From Ruminococcus flavefaciens (GTDB lineage: Bacteria; Bacillota; Clostridia; Oscillospirales; Ruminococcaceae): a stretch of 64,000 nucleotides of DNA. Positions 34,169 through 41,964 of this stretch are shown one piece after another; position 1 is the stretch's first letter, and each line of letters begins with the position of its first letter. Under the pieces are notes generated by a model that was not told the origin of the DNA, ran no database searches, and was given only the letters and a program-made list of their open reading frames with translations. The stretch lies in assembly GCA_002309635.1 (NCBI GenBank), contig DBXO01000011.1, forward strand, positions 91,787 to 155,786. Direction: 5' to 3'. Position numbers and translations under genes: made by a program.

Positions 34169-35695
34169 TCATTCCGACCAGTACTTGCGGTCAAGGCTCC
34201 TGAACTGTGCCGCTGCCGCAACATGGGCTTTCTGTATGACCTCCGAGCCGTTTATATCCGCGATAGTCCTTGCCACCTTGAGTATGCGGTCATAGGCTCT
34301 GGCGCTGAGGCCCAGCCTGTCGAAAACGCTCTTCATGAGCAGCTCCGCAGCGTCGTCCATAGGGCAGAACTCCTGTAATTTATCGGGAGTTATCAGGGCG
34401 TTGCAGGTGATACCAGTTCCTCTGAAGCGCTCCTCCTGCAAAGCTCTTGCCGCAACTACACGCTTTCTTATCTCTGCGGAACTCTCCTCATTCGCCTTTG
34501 ATGAAAGGTCGCCGAACTCCACAGGCGCAACCTCGATATGCAGGTCAAAGCGGTCAAGCAGCGGTCCGGATATCTTTGAAAGATATCCCGTAACTTTATT
34601 TTTCGGACATATGCACTTTCGCTTCGGGTGTCCGTAATATCCGCACGGACAGGGGTTCATGGCTCCTATGAGCATTATTGTACACGGATAGGTGACGGTT
34701 CCCGAAGCGCGGGCAATTGTCACCTTTCTGTCCTCCAGCGGCTGACGGAGTATCTCAAGCGTCTTGCGGTCAAATTCAGCAAGCTCGTCAAGGAAAAGTA
34801 GTCCGTTGTGAGCAAGTGATACCTCGCCCGGGTGGGGAACTGTTCCGCCGCCTGCCAGTCCAGCCGATGATATGGTATGATGCGGCGAGCGGAAGGGTCT
34901 CTTCGTTATTATAGGCATTTCGGAGTTGAGTAATCCCGAAATTGAGTGTATTTTTGTAGTTTCAAGGGCTTCCTCAAACGTAAGGGGAGGAAGTATCGAT
35001 GGCATTCGCTTAGCCAGCATGCTCTTTCCGCTTCCGGGAGAGCCGATGAGCAGAGCGTTATGACCGCCTGCCGCCGCTATTTCCAGCGCCTTTTTTGCAG
35101 ACTGCTGCCCCTTTACGTCAGAAAAGTCCAGTGTTTCGTTGTATGCCGCCGCAGGCGGGATATAGTGTTCGCAGGGAGTGAGCATTTCTTCGTTCCGGAA
35201 ATGACGGATAAGCTCCCCTGCATTGCTGACTGCATATACGTCGATGCCGGCGATAACGGAAGCCTCCTTAGCGTTGTCAGCGGGAACGAATACTGACTTT
35301 ATGCCTCTCTCACGGGCAAGCATGACCATTGGCAGCACTCCGTTGATACGCCGTATATCACCATTGAGGGATATCTCTCCAATGAAAGCGCTGCCCTCAA
35401 GCTCGTCATCGATCATTCTCATGCCGCGCAGTATAGCCATGAATATTGCCATATCATGCACCGAACCGCTCTTTTTCGTATCAGCGGGAGCAAGGTTCAC
35501 CATGACCGAAGCTACGGGAAAGCTGATACTGCAGGAACGCAGAGCCGCCCTTATACGCTCCCTGCTCTCCTTTACCACGGTATCGGGCAGACCGACCACC
35601 TCGAACTGCGGATTCCCTCTGCTGATATCTATCTCAACATCTACAGGAAACGCATTCAGCCCGAAAAGCCCGAGACTTGATACCTTTGCAAACAT
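34169..35695 (-). CDS. comM: ComM/YifB-family Mg-chelatase-like AAA+ ATPase
   Basis: 508 residues, full length. The N-terminal Lon-S5-like domain begins AFPVDVEIDISRGNPQFEVVGLPD. The Walker A is LIGSPGSGKSMLAKR and Walker B GLLFLDELAEFD, followed by the zinc-type insert NPCPCGYYGHPKRKCICP. The Mg_chelatase C domain ends LSARAYDRILKVARTIADI. In naturally competent bacteria ComM is a hexameric helicase promoting branch migration of incoming DNA. The ribosome binding site is AAGGGGGG. It lies 13 bases after a membrane-protein gene. Confidence 0.93.
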   Translation of the reverse strand: MFAKVSSLGLFGLNAFPVDVEIDISRGNPQFEVVGLPDTVVKESRERIRAALRSCSISFPVASVMVNLAPADTKKSGSVHDMAIFMAILRGMRMIDDELEGSAFIGEISLNGDIRRINGVLPMVMLARERGIKSVFVPADNAKEASVIAGIDVYAVSNAGELIRHFRNEEMLTPCEHYIPPAAAYNETLDFSDVKGQQSAKKALEIAAAGGHNALLIGSPGSGKSMLAKRMPSILPPLTFEEALETTKIHSISGLLNSEMPIITKRPFRSPHHTISSAGLAGGGTVPHPGEVSLAHNGLLFLDELAEFDRKTLEILRQPLEDRKVTIARASGTVTYPCTIMLIGAMNPCPCGYYGHPKRKCICPKNKVTGYLSKISGPLLDRFDLHIEVAPVEFGDLSSKANEESSAEIRKRVVAARALQEERFRGTGITCNALITPDKLQEFCPMDDAAELLMKSVFDRLGLSARAYDRILKVARTIADINGSEVIQKAHVAAAAQFRSLDRKYWSE

Positions 35696-35708
35696 AGTAT
35701 ATCCCCCC

Positions 35709-36503
35709 TTATCTGAACTTCAGACCGCTGTCGATAATACGCGAAGCCTTGCCCGATTTAGGTCTGAACCTGTCAGGAGCCGCCGCTGCGCTTACGCTTT
35801 TGTTTATGACTAATTCCGGCATATTTCCCATTCCGGCAGCAGGCTCATCTTTTTTCACCGCAGGCTTCACAGGCACAGGCGTGACCGGCGCATTTACGGC
35901 ATTATTCTCGTTTGTCCCGGAATAGCTTCCGCGTCTCTCCTTCTCTTTATTCCTATACCAGTCCTCAAAGCTGTTATTGAGCTTTTTCTGCTCCTCTCTT
36001 TCAGTGAGGATAATGCTGAATATGGGGAATCCCTCAGTTTCCTTCAGCTGACAGTAGTCAAGGTAATTAAACGGAGCCCTGTAGCCGTAAATCACTCCGA
36101 GACCGCCGGTTATGAACGTAAAAGCGTCAAGAAGCGTGAACATATGAAATACAGGGACGATGAACATCAGCAGATATATCACGAAAAGCGCAACGTGGCA
36201 GAGTTTTCTCTTTCCGCAGCCTATAAAGCCAAGCAGCATCATTCCCCAGCACAAAAACATCTGGAAAAAACTCATACCCACGCCGAAATTCTCCGTGCCG
36301 CCGCAGACAAGCAAGGGCAGCCAGCCGATGACCTGCAAAGGATTTCCCGTCAGGGAAATAAACGAAAGAAGAAAACCTGACACGAGGGTATAGATGAAAA
36401 AAGCCGTTCCCTGCTTTCTTATGATGTCAAGACGGCCGAGACAGGCGGGATAATGCGCATGCTTCGGCTTTTCCTCCAGGGTAGGGTTCTTATAATTTAT
36501 CAT
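35709..36503 (-). CDS. Membrane protein with disordered cytoplasmic tail
   Basis: 264 residues, not recognised. Four hydrophobic helices lie between about 33 and 145 (FFIYTLVSGFLLSFISL, FFQMFLCWGMMLLGFIGC, VALFVIYLLMFIVPVFHMF, AFTFITGGLGVIYG). A charged region (REEQKKLNNSFEDWYRNKEKERR) and a Pro/Lys-rich disordered tail follow. A short N-terminal segment resembles a zinc-free cytosolic leader. It is the first gene before comM. Confidence 0.75.
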   Translation of the reverse strand: MINYKNPTLEEKPKHAHYPACLGRLDIIRKQGTAFFIYTLVSGFLLSFISLTGNPLQVIGWLPLLVCGGTENFGVGMSFFQMFLCWGMMLLGFIGCGKRKLCHVALFVIYLLMFIVPVFHMFTLLDAFTFITGGLGVIYGYRAPFNYLDYCQLKETEGFPIFSIILTEREEQKKLNNSFEDWYRNKEKERRGSYSGTNENNAVNAPVTPVPVKPAVKKDEPAAGMGNMPELVINKSVSAAAAPDRFRPKSGKASRIIDSGLKFR

Positions 36504-36549
36504 ATATTATCTCCGTTGATAGATCATATATCTGAATACCTGAAGCGCT

Positions 36550-36576
36550 TTGCAGGACCTGGCAACCAGCCTGCAA
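36550..36576 (-). other. Hairpin in leader of membrane-protein gene
   Basis: TTGCAGG and CCTGCAA arms enclosing an inner CTGG-TTG-CCAG hairpin, in the 5' leader between promoter and start. No T run, so not a terminator. Confidence 0.5.
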
Positions 36577-36595
36577 AAACACTGTTATACAGTAT

Positions 36596-36624
36596 AGTAT
36601 ACCACTTTTTCGGCTCATTGTAAA
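36596..36624 (-). promoter_or_regulatory. Promoter of membrane protein-comM unit
   Basis: Minus strand TTTACA, 17 bases, TATACT; leader about 90 bases. Confidence 0.78.
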
Positions 36625-36673
36625 TATATTTCTTGAATTTTCACTCCCGCTCCCCTGCATGCTGTGTTTTTTA

Positions 36674-36702
36674 TTGACACAGCACCAATCATATGATATA
36701 AT
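36674..36702 (+). promoter_or_regulatory. Promoter of flavodoxin-family gene
   Basis: TTGACA, 17 bases, TATAAT: both boxes at full consensus. Confidence 0.88.
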
Positions 36703-36734
36703 AGCAATATTATTTACATAGCGGAGGTAATGCC

Positions 36735-37286
36735 ATGAACGCACTCGTTTTAAACTGCAGTCCTGTAAGAAACGGCGCAACTGCGGAGATAGTACGCATA
36801 ATCACCGGGGAGCTTTCAAAAAAATACTTCTCTAAAAGTATCTGCATCGATGACCATAGCTTCGGCTTCTGCATGGGGTGCAGGAGATGCCATAATACTG
36901 CAAGATGCGTTCAGAATGATGACCACAGTCTATTTATTGAAGAGTTTGAAAATGCTGATATAATTGTTTCCGTTGCCCCCTCATACTGGGCAGATGTGCC
37001 TGCTCAGTTCAAGGCATTCATCGACAGATGCACTCCCTGGTGCAATACCCATGAGCCCCATGCCAGGCTCAGCAGCGGCAAAAAGGGCTACGCAATTGCT
37101 CTGCGTACAGGTCCGAATATGAAGGAATGTGAAAAAATAATCGGTACTATTGAACATTTCTACGGTCACCTTGAAATAGAATGCAGCGGACACATCGGTT
37201 TCTGCGGAGTTGAGCACAAGGAAGACGTTCAGCGGTATATCCCTGAGCTCATATCGTTCTGTGACATTATAAAAAGCGGCAGATAA
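36735..37286 (+). CDS. Flavodoxin-fold NAD(P)H-dependent FMN reductase
   Basis: 183 residues. LVLNCSPVRNGATAEIV is the FMN-phosphate loop of the NADPH-dependent FMN reductase/iron-sulfur flavoprotein group. CMGCRRCHNTARCVQNDD is the cysteine-containing segment common to that group (CxxCxxC-like), followed by ADIIVSVAPSYWADVPAQFKAFIDR. It probably transfers electrons or reduces quinones; no specific partner is visible. Own promoter, terminator shared with aldolase. Confidence 0.88.
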   Translation: MNALVLNCSPVRNGATAEIVRIITGELSKKYFSKSICIDDHSFGFCMGCRRCHNTARCVQNDDHSLFIEEFENADIIVSVAPSYWADVPAQFKAFIDRCTPWCNTHEPHARLSSGKKGYAIALRTGPNMKECEKIIGTIEHFYGHLEIECSGHIGFCGVEHKEDVQRYIPELISFCDIIKSGR

Positions 37287-37291
37287 AACAA

Positions 37292-37328
37292 AAATGGCGT
37301 GATAAAAGCTATCACGCCATTTATTATT
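37292..37328. terminator. Bidirectional terminator, flavodoxin and fba
   Basis: AAATGGCGTGAT-AAAAGCT-ATCACGCCATTT followed by ATTATTT, placed between two convergent genes. Confidence 0.88.
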
Positions 37329-37345
37329 TATGTATGGTCAGAAAC

Positions 37346-38209
37346 TCAAGCCTTGTTAACGCTTCCGAAGAGCTCCATCTTCTCCTTGACCTTAGCCTTG
37401 ATAGCCTCAACGCCGGGTGCGAGGAGCTTTCTCGGGTCAAAGCCCTTGCCCTGCTTGTCCTTGCCTGCCTCAACGTAGCCTCTTGTAGCCTCTGCGAATA
37501 CGAGCTGGCACTCTGTGTTAACGTTGATCTTAGCAACGCCGAGTGAGATAGCCTTAGTGATCATATCGTCAGGGATACCTGTACCGCCGTGAAGAACGAG
37601 AGGCATTTCACCTACTGCCTTGTTTACAGCCTCGAGAGTCTCAAAGCTGAGTCCCTCCCAGTTTGCGGGATATACACCGTGAATGTTGCCGATACCCGCT
37701 GCAAGGAAGTCAACGCCGAGATCAGCGATCATCTTGCACTCTGCGGGATCAGCACACTCGCCTCTGCCGATAACGCCGTCCTCTTCGCCGCCGATAGCGC
37801 CTACCTCAGCTTCGATTGAAAGGCCGAGGTTATGAGAAGCGTTTACGAGCTCTGTTGTCTTTGCAACGTTCTCAGCGATCGGGAAGTGTGAACCGTCGAA
37901 CATGATAGAAGTGAAACCAGCCTTAATGCACTTGTAGCAAGCCTCATATGAGCCGTGGTCAAGGTGAAGTGCAACAGGAACAGTGATTCCGAGTGACTTG
38001 TCCATAGCTGCGACCATAGCTGCAACAGTCTCAAAGCCGCACATATACTTGCCTGCACCCTCTGAAACACCGAGGATAACAGGAGAATTGCACTCCTGAG
38101 CTGTCTGGAGTATAGCCTTTGTCCACTCAAGGTTGTTGATGTTGAACTGACCTACTGCGTATTTGCCTGCTCTTGCTTTCCTGAGCATTTCTGTAGCTGA
38201 AGTTAACAT
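37346..38209 (-). CDS. fba: Class II fructose-1,6-bisphosphate aldolase
   Basis: 287 residues. A zinc-dependent glycolytic aldolase. LHLDHGSYE holds the first metal histidine, SIEAEVGAIGGEEDG the acidic ligands, and LVLHGGTGIPDD plus KINVNTECQLVFAEATR the phosphate-binding loop. It matches the short (type B-like) class II enzymes of Firmicutes. The neighbouring tagatose-type aldolases are similar, but central-metabolism context and strong expression signals (AGGAGG, TTGCAA/TATAAT promoter) favour fructose bisphosphate. Confidence 0.93.
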   Translation of the reverse strand: MLTSATEMLRKARAGKYAVGQFNINNLEWTKAILQTAQECNSPVILGVSEGAGKYMCGFETVAAMVAAMDKSLGITVPVALHLDHGSYEACYKCIKAGFTSIMFDGSHFPIAENVAKTTELVNASHNLGLSIEAEVGAIGGEEDGVIGRGECADPAECKMIADLGVDFLAAGIGNIHGVYPANWEGLSFETLEAVNKAVGEMPLVLHGGTGIPDDMITKAISLGVAKINVNTECQLVFAEATRGYVEAGKDKQGKGFDPRKLLAPGVEAIKAKVKEKMELFGSVNKA

Positions 38210-38264
38210 AGTTATAATTCCTCCTGAGAATTCATTTAAGGGGGATCAAGACCCCATCGTTAAT

Positions 38265-38293
38265 ATTATATCATAGCTTGCCATGAATTGCAA
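38265..38293 (-). promoter_or_regulatory. fba promoter
   Basis: Minus strand TTGCAA, 17 bases, TATAAT. The leader contains a GGGGTC/GATCCCC hairpin at 38241-38256. Confidence 0.83.
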
Positions 38294-38540
38294 GAGTTAA
38301 TTATAAAATTAGCAATAATAGCCCAATTGCTGTAATTAGTGAAAAATGATCAGTAATCGGCAGGGAAAACCATCGGGCGTCCGCTCCTTACCGAACCGTA
38401 ACGCGAATCAGTTTGCAGGGACACATTACTTGTTTCTTTCTATCTATCTTTTCATGTACTATCGGATCATAAGCTTTAGCAATTTAATGTGTAATAGTTA
38501 GATACATAGAAAGATGTAATCTTTGTTTCTTTCCGAAAAC
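38294..38540. other. Gene-free stretch between fba promoter and murD2 terminator
   Basis: About 250 bases with no supported frame. It is AT-rich with a GC-richer island at about 38357-38420 (GGCAGGGAAAACCATCGGGC) and loosely repeated TTTCT/AGAAA tracts. No promoter or terminator pair defining a small RNA could be established. Confidence 0.5.
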
Positions 38541-38564
38541 AAAAAGGGCGGATAATGTCCGCCC
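38541..38564 (-). terminator. Terminator of dtxR-murL-murD2 unit
   Basis: Minus strand GGGCGGAC-ATT-ATCCGCCC followed by TTTTTGTTTT, four bases after the murD2 stop. Confidence 0.88.
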
Positions 38565-38568
38565 CTGC

Positions 38569-39924
38569 TCAGTTCTCAGTTTTGAGTTCTTTCACCAGCT
38601 TCTTGAAAGCGTCACCGCGCTCCTCGAAGTTCTTGAAGATACCGTAGCTTGCCGCCGCAGGCGACATAACACAGCTCATACCCTCGGGAGTTATATTCGC
38701 AGCCAGCTTAACAGCCTCCGCAAGGTGGTCAGCGTAATGAACACGCTCCTTATTGCTGAAAGAGCCGCTCGCCTGTATCATATCGTACACGCGCTTTCCA
38801 GAAGCCTCCATACAGATGACACGCACATCAAAGTCCGAAAGGAAGTCCACAAGCGGCTGATAGTCGATACCTCTGTCCATGCCGCCGATGAGTATGGTTC
38901 CCGCTCCGGGAACGCTCTGCAATGCCGATATCGCCGTAGCACAGGCAGTTGAGATAGAATCGTCATACCAGCGTATGCCGCATACCGTATCCACGAATTC
39001 CAGTCTGTGAGCCAGCGGATCGAAACTGCACAGAGCCTTTGTGAAATCCTCCTCCTCGACGAGGTCCTTGCAGACGTCCCATGCAATGGCTATATTATAG
39101 TGATTATGGGTTCCGAGAAGCTTTATCTTATCGGTGGGGATCACGTAATCCTCGTCATCGGAATCCCACACCACGCCGTTTTCAACGTAAACGTCAGCGG
39201 AACTGTCGGTATTTGACACCGTAACCACGATAGACGGCATATCATTGGAAACGATACTGCTGTTGCACCACAGTACATCGCAGACGTCCTGATGAAGGTA
39301 GATGTTCTTCTTTGCTTTGTAATAATTCTCCATAGTGCCGTAGTGGTCGAGGTGCTCCTCGTAGAGATTGAGGAATATTGCCGACCTGGGTGATACGGTC
39401 ATATATTCGAGCTGGTGGCAGGAGAGTTCGCAGACAACGACAGTATCATCGTTCATGCCCTCTGCAATGTCAAATACGGGAATTCCGATATTACCTGCGA
39501 TACGGCAGTCAACTCCGCTCTCATGAAGAACGTGGTATATCAGCGAGGTAACGGTACTTTTGCCCTTTGTTCCCGTGATACCGATTATCTGCTCGCGGTA
39601 GACCTCGAAGAACACCTGTGTTTCGCAGGTTATCATGCATTTCAGCTCTGAAAGGCTCTTTTCAAGGACGATACCGGGGCTCTTGAACACCATATCAAAG
39701 CGGTCAAGGCAGTCCTGATAGCCCTTGCCGCAGATAAGCTCAACGCTCACGGGAAGTCCGTTTGCCTCCCTGTCCACGGGATTAAGGTCAGCAACAGCTA
39801 CAGATGCGGGCAAGCAGTATTTCTCCAGTATCTTATATGTGGACTTTCCTTCGCGCCCGAATCCGAGAATGCATACAGTCTTTCCCTCGGTGTATTTTCT
39901 TATATATTCGCAGAATTTGTTCAA
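38569..39924 (-). CDS. murD2: MurD-type ligase, probably MurD2 (UDP-MurNAc-L-Ala--L-Glu ligase)
   Basis: 451 residues. An ATP-dependent Mur ligase: N-domain ILGFGREGKSTYKIL, central P-loop IIGITGTKGKSTVTSLIYH, VCELSCHQLEYM, NLYEEHLDHYGTMENYYKAK, and C-domain HRLEFVDTVCGIRWYDDSISTACATAISAL. Ordinary MurD adds D-glutamate. This gene overlaps the start of a MurL-like epimerase by four bases on its 5' side. In Xanthomonas the pair MurD2-MurL adds L-Glu and then epimerises it. On that context I infer L-Glu specificity; the sequence alone does not prove it. Confidence 0.85.
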   Translation of the reverse strand: MNKFCEYIRKYTEGKTVCILGFGREGKSTYKILEKYCLPASVAVADLNPVDREANGLPVSVELICGKGYQDCLDRFDMVFKSPGIVLEKSLSELKCMITCETQVFFEVYREQIIGITGTKGKSTVTSLIYHVLHESGVDCRIAGNIGIPVFDIAEGMNDDTVVVCELSCHQLEYMTVSPRSAIFLNLYEEHLDHYGTMENYYKAKKNIYLHQDVCDVLWCNSSIVSNDMPSIVVTVSNTDSSADVYVENGVVWDSDDEDYVIPTDKIKLLGTHNHYNIAIAWDVCKDLVEEEDFTKALCSFDPLAHRLEFVDTVCGIRWYDDSISTACATAISALQSVPGAGTILIGGMDRGIDYQPLVDFLSDFDVRVICMEASGKRVYDMIQASGSFSNKERVHYADHLAEAVKLAANITPEGMSCVMSPAAASYGIFKNFEERGDAFKKLVKELKTEN

Positions 39925-41303
39925 AGCAGACGCTCCATTTCCTTAGTGAGTATAGTCTTGAATTCGGCGGGCAGGAGATTCTGCTCGTTGAACGAGCCGC
40001 AGCACTCGGCATTGAGCATATCTATATGCTCGGGATGGTAAAGTCCCCTTTTCCTGTACTCGCCGAACAGCAGCGGAAGTTCTGCTCCCTCCTGTTCAAG
40101 CTTTCTTATCGCAAGGGTCACGGCTAAGTTTACCTCGTCGATACTTCCGACGCACTCAAAAGGCTTATGCTCGGACTGACCGATGAGCTCTATGAAATAT
40201 TCCTTCATTTTATAATCGTTCAGCATATCCTTGCCGAATATCTTCTTAAGCTCACCAAGGCTCAGGAACGGCGAAAGAATAAGGCTGACAAACAAACACT
40301 TCGGGCACTCTCCGCACCATATATCGGGAGATACCTTGCTTCCGAGGTTACAGCTCCTGAATACGGGCAGATACTTTTTATGCGCCACAAACATCTTTGC
40401 TATCTGGAACTCCGAAAGAGGTCTCAGGAAACTGAAATAATACTGTCCGGTCCGCAGGTACCTCTCCTCGTAGTCGTGAAAATCCTTTTCAAACTCGAAG
40501 CTCTTGGAGTACTGGTGGTTAACGTCCTGTCCCGCAACAGTGCTCTCGTTTGCGCTGGATTCATTTGAAAGCACGATATACTTAAGTCCGTGGAGATAAG
40601 CGGTTATCTCGGCAGAAAAGGCAACTATGGCTGAAAACGGCGTATGGCCGTTTATATAGCCCTTGTCGTTGAGAGCTATCAAAGAGCGGTCAAAATGCCT
40701 GTGGGAGGTTATGAGAGCCTCCTCGGGAAGCCCCGCCGTAGTAACTGTCTCCGTTATGGAACGGCGCTTGTTTATGGAATAGCACATGCACTTTATGCCG
40801 GCTCTCAGAAGGGTCTCCAGCGTAAGAGCGGAGTCCTTTCCGCCGCCGATAGGCACAAGACAGCCCTCGTGCTGACGGTATGTCTCCCTGAGAGTGCTTT
40901 TGTAGTGACCTGTGGGTATTATTTTGACAAATGTATCGAAATCGGCTTTGATACCGTTAACGAAGAACAACTCTCCAAGTCCCATGAACCATAGCTTCTT
41001 CCACCAGGTTATCTGCTCCTCGTCAAGCTCTCCGCACTCCACGCGGAATTCGGGACAGCAGGCAGCCTTCCAGTAGCTCACTGCCTCTGCCATACCAAGT
41101 GAAAAGGCAAGCCTTTCAAAATTGAGGTCGCCCTTTACGGAAAAGCCCTCCGACTTGCGGAAACTCCAGCTCGGGCGGAATTCAGCAAGCTCGGGTATGG
41201 AGAATTCATAGCCTATCTCCACGCTGTCCCTGGTCTCGTTGACATAGTATGCCTTATAAATAAAAACGGGATGTTTTTCCCTAAGTTCATCAAATTTACT
41301 CAT
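39921..41303 (-). CDS. murL: UDP-MurNAc-L-Ala-L-Glu epimerase (MurL)
   Basis: 460 residues. A PP-loop-type ATP-binding motif PIGGGKDSALTLETLL at about 151-166 is followed by CYSINKRRS and later ALITSHRHFD. The cysteine-rich segment DIWCGECPKCLFVSL lies near residue 335. Length, PP-loop and coupling to a MurD-type ligase fit MurL, the ATP-dependent enzyme that inverts the terminal L-Glu of UDP-MurNAc-L-Ala-L-Glu and so replaces glutamate racemase. The identification is from recalled family features plus context, without an alignment. Confidence 0.82.
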   Translation of the reverse strand: MSKFDELREKHPVFIYKAYYVNETRDSVEIGYEFSIPELAEFRPSWSFRKSEGFSVKGDLNFERLAFSLGMAEAVSYWKAACCPEFRVECGELDEEQITWWKKLWFMGLGELFFVNGIKADFDTFVKIIPTGHYKSTLRETYRQHEGCLVPIGGGKDSALTLETLLRAGIKCMCYSINKRRSITETVTTAGLPEEALITSHRHFDRSLIALNDKGYINGHTPFSAIVAFSAEITAYLHGLKYIVLSNESSANESTVAGQDVNHQYSKSFEFEKDFHDYEERYLRTGQYYFSFLRPLSEFQIAKMFVAHKKYLPVFRSCNLGSKVSPDIWCGECPKCLFVSLILSPFLSLGELKKIFGKDMLNDYKMKEYFIELIGQSEHKPFECVGSIDEVNLAVTLAIRKLEQEGAELPLLFGEYRKRGLYHPEHIDMLNAECCGSFNEQNLLPAEFKTILTKEMERLL

Positions 41304-41334
41304 TCTGCCCCTCCGAACAACAAGCAGTCAGACC

Positions 41335-41712
41335 TCACTTGCCCTCGGCAAGCTTCTTGTAGTGCGCCTTAAGGCGCTCGAAGGTCTCATCGGAGATGTC
41401 ATGCTCTACCATGCAGGCGTCCTCAGAGGCCACGTCACGGTTCACGCCGAGATATATGAAAAAGTCCGTAAGAACAGTATGACGGTCGTAAATACGCTCT
41501 GCAACGTCCCTGCCCATATCCGTCAGCCTGATATGGTTGTCATCGTCAACGGTAACAAGCCCCTCGTCCTTCATCTTTTTAAGAATAATGGAAACCGTGG
41601 GTCTTGAATAACCGAGATACGAGCATATGTCGATAGCGTGGACGTCGGGCTGCTTATGAGAGAGGATAAGTATAGTTTCAAGATAGTTTTCAACTGCTTC
41701 TGTAATAGCCAT
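41335..41712 (-). CDS. DtxR/MntR-family metal-responsive regulator
   Basis: 125 residues: a winged helix (ENYLETILIL...AIDICSYLGYSRPTVSIILKKMKDEGLVTVDDDNHIRLTDMG) and a short dimerisation/metal domain (IYDRHTVLTDFFIYLGV, SEDACMVEHDISDETFERLKAH). The Cys-Met-x-x-His pattern and His residues are candidate Mn/Fe ligands. There is no C-terminal SH3/FeoA domain, as in MntR. It sits 31 bases before murL with no promoter between, so it heads that unit. Its own promoter is covered by a 10-base inverted repeat. Confidence 0.9.
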   Translation of the reverse strand: MAITEAVENYLETILILSHKQPDVHAIDICSYLGYSRPTVSIILKKMKDEGLVTVDDDNHIRLTDMGRDVAERIYDRHTVLTDFFIYLGVNRDVASEDACMVEHDISDETFERLKAHYKKLAEGK

Positions 41713-41785
41713 TCCGATTCTCCTTTATAATAAAATAATAATCCGTACTGATTTACATCAATCCAAATAATATACTGATAAATGT

Positions 41786-41817
41786 ATTATATCATAATAA
41801 GCCAATCATTATGATAT
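41786..41817 (-). promoter_or_regulatory. dtxR promoter overlapped by a perfect inverted repeat
   Basis: ATATCATAAT (41789-41798), 9-base spacer, ATTATGATAT (41808-41817). The minus-strand -10 TATAAT is at 41786-41791 and the weak -35 falls in the other arm. Likely operator for autoregulation. Confidence 0.62.
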
Positions 41818-41881
41818 GATCGTCCGATTGCAGCCGGCAGATCCCTGATCTGCGTATCTGCGCGGACATTGAAATCATTTT

Positions 41882-41904
41882 ATAATGTTCATTATGAACA
41901 TTAT
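41882..41904. repeat. 23-base perfect palindrome
   Basis: ATAATGTTCAT-T-ATGAACATTAT, with imperfect extension to CATTTTAT...ATAAAATG. It lies in the 250-base gap between dtxR and the methyltransferase. Could be an operator or a hairpin ending the methyltransferase transcript; no T run. The rest of the gap shows nothing else. Confidence 0.6.
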
Positions 41905-41964
41905 ATCATAAAATGGCAGTGATTACAACACTTATTTTCAAGTCTTCCGTTAAAATCTCACAAA

